Below are positions 24,922 through 34,058 of a DNA stretch of 64,000 nt, piece by piece. Both the position numbers and the translations under genes were made by a program. Source of the DNA: Anisus vortex (Eukaryota > Mollusca > Gastropoda > Planorbidae); contig OX421505.1 in the NCBI GenBank assembly GCA_949126835.1, positions 1,235,587-1,299,586 on the forward strand. The letters are read 5' to 3'. Each line of letters begins with the position of its first letter. Position 1 is the stretch's first letter. The notes under the pieces were generated by a model. The model saw nothing but the letters and a program-made list of their open reading frames with translations, had not been told where the DNA came from and made no database searches.

Positions 24922-25452
24922 AGTAGTATAGTGTGTAGTTTTCGATTATTATTTGAGGCGCGCGCCTCTGCGCCTCAGTTGACCTTTGACCTTTGTTCCG
25001 GAAGTGCCCTTTGACCCCGTCACCGGAAGTAACCCCAACCGGAAGTGACGTCATCCAAGATGGCGTCTTGTCGTGTCGTTACACGACCGACCGTGACCTA
25101 GTGACCGCGTCACAGGAAGTGACCCCTACTGGAAGTGACGTCATCCAAGATGGCGTCTCGTCGTGTTGTTACACGTTCGGCCGTGACCTAGTGCCCTTTT
25201 GACCTAGTGACCTTTTGACCGCGCGGTTATTTTGTGGTATTACACGTGCTTTGAGCACGTGCTTTAATTAAAGATGGCGGAACCAAGATGGCGTCTTGTC
25301 GTGTTGTTAACACGTGGTTTTTTTATAGTGTTATTAAATTATTATTTTGTGTGATTTTATCACACGTGGTTTAAGTATTACACTAATTAAAGATATCGAC
25401 AACAGTACAACATATAGATAAAAACAAAAAAATAGGTTTAACGTTATATATT
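24922..25452 (+). repeat. Left terminal inverted repeat of the Polinton
   Basis: It matches the reverse complement of 37791-38320. It contains a 14-bp palindrome GAGGCGCGCGCCTC at 24955-24968 and two tandem-like blocks built of GGAAGTGACGTCATCC plus AAGATGGCG. It is much more GC-rich than its surroundings up to 25300. An apparent frame at 24993-25202 occurs in both repeats and is not considered coding. Confidence 0.92.
24980..25360 (+). promoter_or_regulatory. Dense transcription-factor-like motifs in the left terminal repeat
   Basis: 24980-24992 TGACCTTTGACCT is a DR1 arrangement of nuclear-receptor half-sites. CCGGAAGT-type ETS words occur at about 24998, 25023 and 25039. TGACGTCA (CRE/ATF) is at 25046-25053 and 25136-25143. 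CAAGATGGCG or AAGATGGCGG (YY1-like) is at about 25056, 25146, 25271 and 25284. CACGTG E-boxes lie at about 25242, 25256, 25311 and 25365. The repeat faces inward toward the gene at 26304; the mirror copy faces the ATPase at 37607. Motif identities are read from the sequence; binding is inferred. Confidence 0.55.
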
Positions 25453-26303
25453 GATTTTTATTCACAGTATTATATAGGCATAGCGCTATTGTAGACAGTG
25501 GTGATTTTATTTACAACACTACATATGTTACATTATTGTATTTACAGCAAACAAAAAGTTTATTTATAATAATATATACATACAATAGCAAGCAAACAAG
25601 TTCATTTATTAATAATAACATCATGGTAATAAACAAGTTTATTTGTAATATACATATATACAATACATAATCCAATACATATATTCAATAGCAATACATA
25701 GCCCAATACATATACACAATAGCAATACATATATACAGTATAATGTATGTACACCAGAAGACAATTTTTATTTTGCAACAGAATGTTTTACACAGTCCAA
25801 TGTCTGTCAATGTCGGCCCCTAAGTGTAGTCTGTGTGTATGCCCTAGACACTCCAAAACTAATTAAATGTCTAGTGGTATGGTTGTAAATGCGTCTGCTT
25901 GTACTTGTCTTTTGATATAGAAATATGAAAGTGAACTGCGGTGTTGTGTGTATGTAAAGACTGCATTTTGATGTATTTTGAATCCTATATTTGTACCACC
26001 CCCCGCTTTTTGTGTGTTGAGTACATGCATGAAGTGTGTGATGTCTAATGGGTTGTGATGTTTCCTTTTCTCTTTCCCGCGCGCCATCCTCTACTTTCTC
26101 ATTCTCTGTGACTCCTTTTCTTGCTCCGTCTATACTTATTTCTCTCTCCGTCTCTTTTTCGAACAAACATTAAGTCACTCCAACCGTAATCATTTAACGT
26201 TCCCTCTTTCTATTGTGTTCAATCTCTACCTCACTAACTTCTTCTCTCTTTCTAAATTTGTCTTCCCTTCTATGTCCTTATAACGAGCAAAGCATTTAGT
26301 GCC
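25453..26303. other. Leader region between left terminal repeat and first gene
   Basis: AT-rich to 25790, then GT/CT-rich. Overlapping minus frames at 25807-26166 are Arg/Glu/Lys-rich and look compositional. The region may hold a 5' leader for the gene at 26304. Confidence 0.4.
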
Positions 26304-26778
26304 ATGGATCCTATGGGTAAACATCCCTTTACCGCTCGCGTTGCTGACCAAGGCGCTATCGACAGTGGAATTGTCTTAGAATGTAGCAGCACAGACTGTG
26401 ATTTGGCTTCAATCATTGAGAAAATCAAAGGAGACATCACTTGTGTTGTATTATTGACAGAAGATGAAATGCAGGTAAGATACTACTTGTCTTATCTTAT
26501 ATATTACAAACACGCATTCTATATAGAATATTAGTGCGCCCTACTCTCATTCGTTTAAAATATATATCTTTACTTTCGATGTGTAGAAACTTGCGGATGC
26601 GGATACTGAAGGGTTAGTTCAGAGCCTTGGGAGGTCTACGAATGTCATCAAATCTCTGCAGGAAACTTGTCAGCGCCTAATTGATGAGCAAGCAGACGTG
26701 AAAGAAGCCCTGGCGATTGTTCGTTTTTACAACTTGGAAAATGCAAAGTGTTATTGCATGGCAAATGTTAACAAGTAG
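26304..26778 (+). CDS. Two-exon gene of unknown function in the Polinton, 120 aa
   Basis: The ATG at 26304 has a strong context (GCCATGG). Exon 1 (26304-26474, 57 codons) ends at CAG/GTAAGA. Exon 2 begins after TGTAG at 26587 and runs to TAG at 26776-26778, in phase. AATAAA-like signals follow at about 26815-26826. The product is acidic in the middle and helical toward the C-terminus (KSLQETCQRLIDEQADVKEA), with several Cys and no membrane segment. I do not recognise a family. Its first ten residues (MDPMGKHPFT) closely match those of the packaging ATPase at the other end (MDPRWKHPFT), and the DNA is similar over about 30 bp; similarity stops there. It is transcribed away from the left terminal repeat, so that repeat is its likely promoter. 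Probably an accessory gene. Confidence 0.6.
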
Positions 26779-26829
26779 ACATTGCTAGCTTTAGAGTCTC
26801 AAATTATAAAAAGAAAATAAAAATAAAGG

Positions 26830-28130
26830 AAGAAAAAATATTGGTGTTTGTTGTTTGTGTATGAAGGTTTTGCGAATAACGTTCTTGAGAGATAATTAAC
26901 TAATTAACTCATTATACTTGTAAAGGGACGATTTTAATTACTAAGGGCCGTAATTATCACTAAATAATCCCCAATTATTTATTTTTACACATTTTTACTT
27001 ACTTCGATACAGTAATTATCTTAATTTTATTCTTAACTAATTAACTAATTATAATTTTTATAGACAATTATTTCGTAAAGGAGCGATTTTAATGCCCAAA
27101 TGTCGTAATTAACACATTTTAATCAATCATTCTCTAATAAGGGGTACATTTATTTACTGGGATACATTAATTTTTTCTTACGTTTATACTTTATTAATTA
27201 AATAATTATTTTTATAGCCATAATTAGCATGTAAAGGGCCGTTTTAACTTACTAAGAGGAGTAAATTTCTTTAATTCATGCTTAAATTATATAATTTTTT
27301 TTAAATTCTTTAATAAGACACCCTTTTTACTTGCATACTTTATACTTACATAGTCTACATTTGTCTCTTTAAAATTTTCTTTCAATGTTAATTGATAATA
27401 CATGTAAATAGATTTTACTTAACTAGTTAAACATTTTCACTTTTAAACATACTTATTTCAAATTTGAATTGATAATCATTGTTTTAAAAGCCTAATCACT
27501 AAACATTTTTTTAGAACTCCAAGGCAAAATATAAAGTCCAGATGTTGTGCGCGTTCACAAAGTACATTATTTTAGTGTATGCGTATTTTGAACGTGTATT
27601 CAAATCAGATAGTTCTTTTAAAATACTATACCACAATAGTTTATATTTTTTATTTATAACTGTCGAATAAGTGTCTCTTTAACTATTAAAAGTCAGTTTG
27701 TTATACTTAAAAGATTGTATCTTTTCATTTTTGTCGTGTAATTTTTTACTTACTAGGGTTGAACATTTTAAAATTTAAGGGTGTGTTGTAAGATATTTCT
27801 CCCTTTATTGTATTAAGTGAGGAATTTGGAGTATGACAATGATAAAAACAATAAAAATAATCATATAAGTAAGTTTGTATTTTTTGTTAACTTTATGGTT
27901 GTAGACAAAATGATGGAGGGGGTGTATTGAAGTTGTTGACTCCACTGTTCCACATGCGGGTCAAACAGAAAACAAGATAGGGTCCAATACACGTGGTATA
28001 CAAGGGCAGTAACCGTGTAATAATTTTTTAAACAGTAAACAAAGAACGTTTTAATTTTTACATTTTTTTATTTGCACTCAAGTACATCAAACAGGGAATA
28101 AAATATCAACATGACCGGTAGTTTATTTAT
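26830..28130. other. AT-rich stretch in the Polinton without a gene
   Basis: TTAATTAACTAATTA-type words recur at 26890-27260. Six-frame inspection shows no DNA polymerase B motifs and no long frame. Confidence 0.6.
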
Positions 28131-28132
28131 TT

Positions 28133-28850
28133 TTATAATATTCGATTCTCAGTGTTCAGGATTTGTAGAGCGAAAAGTGCACAAAGTGTCAAGATTCCAT
28201 TGCCTGCAGCAGCACAGCCTAGGATTGTCTTAATTGAGGGCCAAGAGCTGCAATTTTTATTCTCACCTCTACCAGACTTGCATTCCAAAAACCCTTCCTG
28301 TGTGAAGGAAAAGAAAGATGGAAGCTAGTTTAATATACGCTTTTATATTTAACTGTCTATAGGATGATTTTTGTTTAAAGATTGTCTTTGTTACTCTTGT
28401 AAACCTATTACTTACCCAGTTATTATGACGATTGAGCCAGCTCGAGAGATGTACATCAATATATGTTGTTAACCATTCTAGAAGATTATCTACTAAATGG
28501 TATTTCTTTAGTTGAAAACACCGAGCTGCAAATTGACCGGAAAATCCAAACAACCCCACAATTCGCCCCCAATTTATATCATCACAAAATATTTCTCTAA
28601 CGATCGATTCGAAAGTGTCATAAGCATTGTCATCAGTTATGACTAGACCATCTATTAGGTTATCAAATCTATTCTTAAATCGTTCTTCAAATTCATCTCC
28701 TAGTATTCTCATAGCATTTTGAACAGAATTCGGAGTGTTGATAATACTTTCATGTCGACCATCGTTTTCCCAAGTATACCCATTGCATTGTAAACGATAT
28801 TTTATGTAATTCACCGCAATGCTACGAGTATTTTCATGTCCTATAGACAT
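28133..28850 (-). CDS. Bcl-2 family apoptosis regulator carried by the Polinton, 199 aa, two exons
   Basis: Exon 1 is 28850-28416 and exon 2 is 28297-28133, with a 118-bp intron (donor GTAAGT, acceptor CACACAG). The upstream in-frame TTG at 28901 is not used as start; the first ATG is at 28850. BH4-like TRSIAVNYIKYRLQCNGYTW lies near residue 7, BH3-like AMRILGDEFEERF near 47, the BH1 core NWGRIVGLFGFSGQFA near 93, and BH2-like SSWLNRHNNW just before the intron. Exon 2 supplies the end of BH2 and a hydrophobic C-terminal anchor (TILGCAAAGNGILTLCALFA). Multidomain members with BH1-BH4 and a tail anchor sit on mitochondrial/ER membranes and mostly restrain Bax/Bak. The intron directly after the BH2 Trp is at the position classically seen in animal Bcl-2 genes. 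TATATAAAG lies at 28990-28998 on the coding strand. A pro-survival role is inferred. Confidence 0.88.
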
Positions 28851-28859
28851 ATTCTTTTC

Positions 28860-29160
28860 AAGAGAACTAATAAGAATTACAAAAAGAACCGTTTTACTCA
28901 ACGAGAAACCACAACACGTTTACAAAACTGAATAAGGAAAACTACCTAATTTTATTAAAATTTGCTCAATAATGGAAAAATACAATCCTCTTTATATACA
29001 TGAAAGAATTGACCTAGAATTGACCTAACTGCACCAAAACCCATTAGTGCAAAATGTTGACCTTAGTGTACTAAAACCCATTAGTGCAAAAATGTCAGTA
29101 GCCACGTGGACTAAAAGATTTAATTGATAAACCAAAACCCATTAGTGCAAAAAGTTGACC
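28860..29160 (-). promoter_or_regulatory. Candidate promoter of the Bcl-2 gene
   Basis: The minus-strand TATA box TATATAAAG (28990-28998) lies about 140 bp before the ATG. Upstream are three exact copies of AAAACCCATTAGTGCAAAA at 29036-29054, 29073-29091 and 29134-29152, two of them followed by a TTGACC word. Repeated words just beyond a TATA box suggest regulatory sites; the factor is unknown. Confidence 0.5.
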
Positions 29161-29437
29161 TTTAGCCCTGTACTAAGTGCCTTAGTGCAACAGCTGGTGA
29201 CCCACAAGAAGATCTGTAAGTACACATGCCGATTTTCAGGTGCCAGATAAGTCAATTTTTGACCAGTGCAACGAGTAAAATGCACTTAGCTTATGACGCC
29301 AGCCAAGTGATAACATCGGAAACTGTCCATTACCTATCCAACGGAGACTCTGGTATGCCAGTCAAAATGACGTAATATACGAAACCAAAATTAATGCGTT
29401 TAGGTAATGTGTTAATGCATTGGGCGGTCAGAACTCG

Positions 29438-29534
29438 CTATATATAGGGTAGCTATTCTCAATGCTTATTACTGCACTTGTTCCAGTCTACAACTAGTTT
29501 AATTGCCTGTTGCTATATACAGAAATATGTAAGT
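29438..29534 (+). promoter_or_regulatory. Possible orphan plus-strand promoter and first exon
   Basis: CTATATATAGG (29438-29448) is TATA-like, followed about 90 bp later by a strong splice donor GTAAGT (29529-29534). No plus-strand coding sequence follows before the simple repeats. It could be the remnant of a lost gene, or chance. Confidence 0.3.
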
Positions 29535-29579
29535 ATTTTTGTTTTTATATCACATGTTAACTTAATTTGTATCGTTATA

Positions 29580-29979
29580 TAGATAGCTGTACAGAAAGGT
29601 ATATAATCAACTAGATATATAAACAGCTAGATAGATAAAAAGATATATAAACAGCTAGATAGCTAGATAGGTGTACAGACAGGTATATAGATAGCTAAAA
29701 CGCTATATAAACAGCTAGATAGCTAAAAAGATATATAAACAGCTAGATAGATATATAAACATCTAAATAGACAGGTATATAGATAGACAGGTTCACAACA
29801 TTTTTTCTAACATCATTGTACTCAGTATAAAACATTACCACATAGAGACAGAGAGAGAGAGAGAGAGAGAGAGGCAGAGAGTGGGAGAGAGGCAGAGAGT
29901 GAGAGAGAGAGGCAGAGAGTGAGAGAGAGAGAGAGGCAGAGAGTGAGAGAGAGAGGCAGAGAGTGAGAGAGAGAGAGAG

Positions 29980-30026
<47 letters not shown>

Positions 30027-30050
30027 ATGAACGAGGGTGGGAGATAAACA
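29580..30050. repeat. TAGATA and GA/CT simple repeats
   Basis: AGCTAGATAGATATATAAAC units lie at 29580-29790. (GA)n with interspersed GGCAGAGAGTGA units lies at 29847-30022. Minus-strand Ser/Leu-rich frames are artefacts. Confidence 0.85.
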
Positions 30051-30812
30051 AATAGATAAATATATTATCTACATAAATACTAATTCAACTATATATTCTG
30101 TTCATAGTTTAGTTTACATTTACTTCATTTATAAATCTAAGCCAAATGATTCCAACAAATGTGAAATAAAACATTCTTTATAACACAACGCTTGTATTCC
30201 ACAGGTGTGTTTGCCTGTGTGTGTGTGTGCGAATCTTTCACTGACCATCGTCCGTGGATTTAGCCAATGTGTGTGTGTGTGTGTGTGTTTTTTCCCAGCC
30301 CAGTATACCAGAGATTCAATGAAACGCGCAGCGGGAAGTCCACCACAGCCTCCCCGCTCACTAAAGAGTCAGTAATTTTTTCCCCTGACTGTGTGTGTGT
30401 GTGCGAATCTTTCACTGACCAGCGTCCGTGGATTTAACAATGTGTGTGTGTGTTTTTTCCCCTGACTGTGAGTGTGTGTGTGTGCAATTAGCAAGCCGTG
30501 TCTGTGGTAAACCAAAGATCCCCCCACCCTCCCCGCTCTTTACAAGAGCCCTGTATTTTTTCCCCTGCCCAGCACAAATGCAATCTATAACACCTGTTCA
30601 TCGCGCGTATGTCTGATCGTGTGTGTGTGTGTGTGTGTATGTATGTGTAGAGCTGGTTGTGTGTTTGGTTCCAGAATGCTAGGTTGCAGCTTGCACTACG
30701 TATGCTAGTACATACATTAGTTTTCAATAAAAACAATAATTATTATTAATTTTTAATATTTTTAATATTATTAATTACAGAAGCGGAGAGGGAGAGTGCC
30801 CGCACGTATGGC

Positions 30813-30861
<49 letters not shown>

Positions 30862-31126
30862 GTGTGTATGTGTGTGCTAGACTGACATAGCGAGTTTATT
30901 CTTACTGTACACCCTTGAAGATTTAACATGCTTACAATATATATATATATATTACTATTATTACCGTATTTATTTCAGATATTGTCACCACTAACAAAAT
31001 AACAGAATCAATTTTGTGTGTAAGTTCTTTTATTTACGCTTTTGAAAATATAATAATACTTATAATACACAATGTTTACATTTAAACTATTTCACGAATA
31101 ATACACATTTTATAATACTCTTTTAA
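30051..31126. repeat. TG-rich repeats with a duplicated ~45-bp unit
   Basis: (TG)n runs lie at about 30215, 30268, 30392, 30440, 30620 and 30817-30870. The unit GCGAATCTTTCACTGACC followed by CGTCCGTGGATTTA is present twice (30229-30263 and 30402-30438). No coding sequence. Confidence 0.8.
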
Positions 31127-31435
31127 ATAGAAATTGATGTTTACATTTAAATAGTACATATACAGAATTATATAATGTTTAAGTGAATATAATACATACA
31201 ATAATATACATTTAAATAATATACATTTAAATAGAAATTGCTGGTTACATTTAAATAATACATATACAGAATTATATAATGTTTACGTGAATATAATACA
31301 TACAATATTATACATTTAAATAATATACATTTAAATAGAAATTGATGTTTACATTTAAATAATACATATACAGAATTATATAATGTTTACGTGAATATAA
31401 TACATACAATAATATACATTAAATAATATACATAA
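31127..31435. repeat. 104-bp tandem repeat, three copies
   Basis: Units start at 31127, 31231 and 31335, each beginning ATAGAAATTG and containing CATATACAGAATTATATAAT. The array lies just downstream of the last minus-strand Polinton gene. Confidence 0.85.
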
Positions 31436-31481
31436 AAAAAAAACATAAACATACAACATTAAACTAAAAAATATGTTAGCA

Positions 31482-31745
31482 CTAAGTTCTGTGTGATTGT
31501 TCTAGTTTTTCAAATGCTTGAAGAATATCATCTTTTAGCAAAATTAAATTTAAAAACCCTTCTTTTGTTAACACCAGGGCGCTCGGTGAAGGCATTAAAT
31601 TATCTCTTTTCCCGTGATAAGATCGCAAATGTAGCCTTGGTTTATTCATGAATAATGAGACACAAGCCATTTTCGAGTCTGTCTGGTTTTTGTCTCCCTT
31701 GACTACCCCAGCCGGTCTCGTTGCAAAAACCCATGAATCAGCCAT
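31482..31745 (-). CDS. PC4/p15-like small protein, 87 aa, last gene of the late block
   Basis: The ATG at 31745 overlaps the end of the protease gene by 8 bp. From residue 28 the pattern VSLFMNKPRLHLRSYHGKRD, then PSALVLTKEGFLNLILLKDD and AFEKLEQ, resembles the PC4 fold: a beta strand with 'R-x-Y', a Gly/Pro turn, 'L-x-x-E/Q-x-F/W-x-x-L', and a terminal helix. PC4-like proteins bind single-stranded DNA or assist transcription. The assignment rests on pattern alone. A role in DNA protection or late transcription is inferred. Confidence 0.5.
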   Translation of the reverse strand: MADSWVFATRPAGVVKGDKNQTDSKMACVSLFMNKPRLHLRSYHGKRDNLMPSPSALVLTKEGFLNLILLKDDILQAFEKLEQSHRT

Positions 31746-32241
31746 CTTGAAATAAAACGTCTAAATCAGATCGTTTAGTTAATCTTTTCACAATTCTTAA
31801 AATTATAATGTCGTTAAGATATTGTCTTTGTGCTGAATTTGAAAATGGGTATAGCACTCTTTGTAGACTGAACCCACGGGCCTTTGCTAGTATAAAATAA
31901 ACTGCGTACAATCCACACGTTTTAGAAACAATTGTCTGTAAATGCCGGGTATTATATAGCAGTGGTCTTGTTGAATTGTTGTTAATAAACTCTACAATCT
32001 CAGAAGACCGTGGCCCAAACCCAAAACTATCGAAGTACGTAAATTGACCAAGTCCGTTGTAAAACAGAGAAACCCAGTGCGACCCAATTTCGACTTGTTT
32101 GTCTAGGTTTATGATAAATCCCGAGGCTTTGTCAGCAGCGAGGCAGGCTGGAAGTTGATCACATGCTAAGACGAGGGTGAGTGAGAGTCGGCGTGCAAAG
32201 GCATCAGAATCAAGTATGGCTTGTAGGTGGTGTGTGTTCAT
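31738..32241 (-). CDS. Adenain-like virion maturation cysteine protease, 167 aa
   Basis: Residues lined up with the adenovirus protease family (C5): His55 in GSHWVSLF, acidic Asp71 in YFDSFG, oxyanion Gln102, and nucleophile Cys109 in SKTCGLYAVYF, seven residues after the Gln as in adenain. Length is slightly below the roughly 200 residues usual in adenoviruses. It would cleave capsid and core precursors inside the assembled particle. It follows the major capsid gene after 30 bp and overlaps the next gene. No break is visible. Confidence 0.88.
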   Translation of the reverse strand: MNTHHLQAILDSDAFARRLSLTLVLACDQLPACLAADKASGFIINLDKQVEIGSHWVSLFYNGLGQFTYFDSFGFGPRSSEIVEFINNNSTRPLLYNTRHLQTIVSKTCGLYAVYFILAKARGFSLQRVLYPFSNSAQRQYLNDIIILRIVKRLTKRSDLDVLFQDG

Positions 32242-32271
32242 TCTGAAGGGTTGGCGGGTTAATAACAGTGT

Positions 32272-33576
32272 TTAGGCTGTATAGTCTGTTAATATTTGCC
32301 TCGTTTTAGAGATTTCAAGTATAGAATCTTGTTCGGCATATATGATGAGTTGAATCGGTTCCTTTGTAACTGTTGCAAACTTTAATTCAATGGATATAGG
32401 GCCACTTTTAACCATCTCAAGTTGATTCCCATCTAATAGACTGGGAGTTAAGTCGAATGCCATGAGGCTATTACCTTTCCGGAAGTCATTTATTGATATT
32501 GAGTTACCTGCATCTCTTCCTATATAGCCCAGGGCTAAATTGGTTTCGAAAAAGGCGCGCACAACTTGATTTTTGTCGAATGACATCACCAATGGTTTGG
32601 AAAAAGATTTACCATCCACTGTTACGTTCAAATAAGATAAATCAAAATGTTCGAAATTAAAGGGGTTTAAGCCATAAGCGCCATTGAACGCTGAAGCCTT
32701 AACTAGTCCAATAACTATCCGGGTGGGTGTCTGACTAAGAAACAGATTATCTTGATGATGCGATAACATTCCTTTTGGAATACAACAGGTCTTTATCACA
32801 ACTTGTTTAAATGGATATTTGGCATTCATTCTTTGTAATGCTTTTTCATGCGCTAATGAAATGGCTGGGTTTAATTTTGCTTTTCTGACCAGTAATTTGG
32901 CATACGTGATTACCGATTTGTAACCAAGTTCAGGTTTGGAAGTCAAAAGGTTAAATGTGTCTTTTGATGGGGACAGTTTTATTTTTACATCGACTCCATT
33001 TAAAAGGTAACGGTCTTGAACACAAATATCTGTATGCAGACGACCCATTAAGTCAATTTCAGTACTGTTTGCGACAATTTCCTTACGGGTTTTGAAACCA
33101 CTATTAGTATCGTTGAAATCGTTGAAAAAAGAGGGTGAATCTTTGTAGTACAGCGCTGCCGTTAGAGGTCCTTGTTTGGCATCTTGTCGGTGATTTAACG
33201 TTGCTTCGATATAAGCACGGTAGGGATACGTATTTTCAGATGGTGAAATAAGTGTGTCATTGAGCGCTATGTCAACTTGACTAAATAAACCGTGTAAGAA
33301 ATAATTTACAGGACCTACGTTAGCGTCGTCAGGTAAATTAGTGCCGTCTGGTAACGTTACTTTGACACGGATATGAATAAAGGTGTTGAACAAATCTAAA
33401 TAATCCTCACTGTTTCCAGAGATTGAAAATTCTATAGGGGCCCCTCCGGCCAGTGAGGCTAGAGGATGTATCTCAACAAACTGACCATCTTCCACAGCTG
33501 TTTGTGTTGGTGGTACGCTAAACAAATCCAAACCAGAATGTAAACATTCACAAGAACTGGGGTGTAGCAAAGACAT
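32272..33576 (-). CDS. Major capsid protein, double jelly-roll (hexon-like), 434 aa
   Basis: The length and strand-rich profile fit the Polinton major capsid protein, which builds pseudo-hexameric capsomers. Recognisable segments are VEIHPLASLAGGAPIEFSIS near residue 35, the YFLHGLFSQVDIALND segment near 95, ENTYPYRAYIEATLNH near 115, and a C-terminal sheet with SIELKFATVTKEPIQLIIYA. These patterns are typical of Polinton and adintovirus capsid proteins. It begins 3 bp after the stop codon of the preceding gene (33580), is intact, and lies upstream of the protease, as is common in these elements. Confidence 0.88.
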   Translation of the reverse strand: MSLLHPSSCECLHSGLDLFSVPPTQTAVEDGQFVEIHPLASLAGGAPIEFSISGNSEDYLDLFNTFIHIRVKVTLPDGTNLPDDANVGPVNYFLHGLFSQVDIALNDTLISPSENTYPYRAYIEATLNHRQDAKQGPLTAALYYKDSPSFFNDFNDTNSGFKTRKEIVANSTEIDLMGRLHTDICVQDRYLLNGVDVKIKLSPSKDTFNLLTSKPELGYKSVITYAKLLVRKAKLNPAISLAHEKALQRMNAKYPFKQVVIKTCCIPKGMLSHHQDNLFLSQTPTRIVIGLVKASAFNGAYGLNPFNFEHFDLSYLNVTVDGKSFSKPLVMSFDKNQVVRAFFETNLALGYIGRDAGNSISINDFRKGNSLMAFDLTPSLLDGNQLEMVKSGPISIELKFATVTKEPIQLIIYAEQDSILEISKTRQILTDYTA

Positions 33577-33579
33577 TGT

Positions 33580-34056
33580 TTAGTCAAAAATATCAAAATG
33601 TTTACGGTGTTGATTGTTCTTGCGCTGGGTCTTCTTATGAGACGTGCCTGGTCTGTGAGCTGTTTTTATCTGTTTACTGCGAGGTTGGCCCGGCGGTGCA
33701 CCGCGTCGTCTCTTTCTAAAACCGCTTCCGGACTGACTAATATGATTGACTGCGCCTTGTAGTAAACGCTTACCCGCTTCTTTCGAGTGTTCTCTAAATG
33801 ACTCTCCCACGTTTCTACCAGATAATGCGTCGTTCGCGACTTGCAAGCCCGTGTTTACACCCTCTTTAAGTAGGGCTTTGCCACCTGTCTTTAACCATGG
33901 AAGCACCATTCGTCCTAGTCCACTAAAAAAAGAGCCAATCCCACGTCCTCCCTGATTCCGACCTCCAATAAAAACAGGAAGTCCGTGTCCGCCTTGATTA
34001 CAATAAAAATCTTCGTATAATTTGGGATTGCGCTGTAATACTGTATGTCTCACCAT
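33580..34056 (-). CDS. Gly-rich/basic minor virion protein (pVI-like candidate), 158 aa
   Basis: The N-terminal half has a Gly-rich stretch (GGHGLPVFIGGRNQGGRGIG), then an amphipathic segment FFSGLGRMVLPWLKTGGKAL. The C-terminal third is strongly basic (SGFRKRRRGAPPGQPRSK and His/Lys-rich end). This architecture recurs in Polinton late blocks next to the capsid genes and recalls adenovirus internal proteins that are trimmed by the viral protease and disturb membranes. FIGG/R near residue 30 is close to, but not exactly, an adenain cleavage consensus. The exact homologue is uncertain. Confidence 0.65.
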   Translation of the reverse strand: MVRHTVLQRNPKLYEDFYCNQGGHGLPVFIGGRNQGGRGIGSFFSGLGRMVLPWLKTGGKALLKEGVNTGLQVANDALSGRNVGESFREHSKEAGKRLLQGAVNHISQSGSGFRKRRRGAPPGQPRSKQIKTAHRPGTSHKKTQRKNNQHRKHFDIFD

Positions 34057-34058
34057 GA

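Noticed and set aside
24993..25202. Open frame in the left terminal repeat, mirrored at 38040-38249
   Set aside because: It is identical in both inverted repeats because of the repeat itself, is made of duplicated regulatory-type words, and has no recognisable protein similarity.
25807..26166. 119-codon minus-strand frame next to the left Polinton repeat
   Set aside because: Arg/Glu/Lys- and His/Thr-rich composition follows CT/GT-rich DNA, and a second overlapping frame looks equally open; no family recognised.
26830..28130. Possible diverged DNA polymerase B
   Set aside because: No frame of useful length and no YxDTDS- or DxxSLYP-like motifs on either strand.
28899..28901. Bcl-2 start at the upstream TTG, giving a hydrophobic leader
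   Set aside because: TTG is an unlikely start in an animal-type gene, and the first ATG (28848-28850) already precedes the BH4 motif.
29743..30051. 102-codon Ser/Leu-rich minus frame
   Set aside because: Pure translation of the GA/CT repeat.
33746..33955. Plus-strand frames antisense to Polinton late genes (also 34854-35201, 37293-37514)
   Set aside because: They are shadows of well-supported minus-strand genes and have no recognisable similarity.
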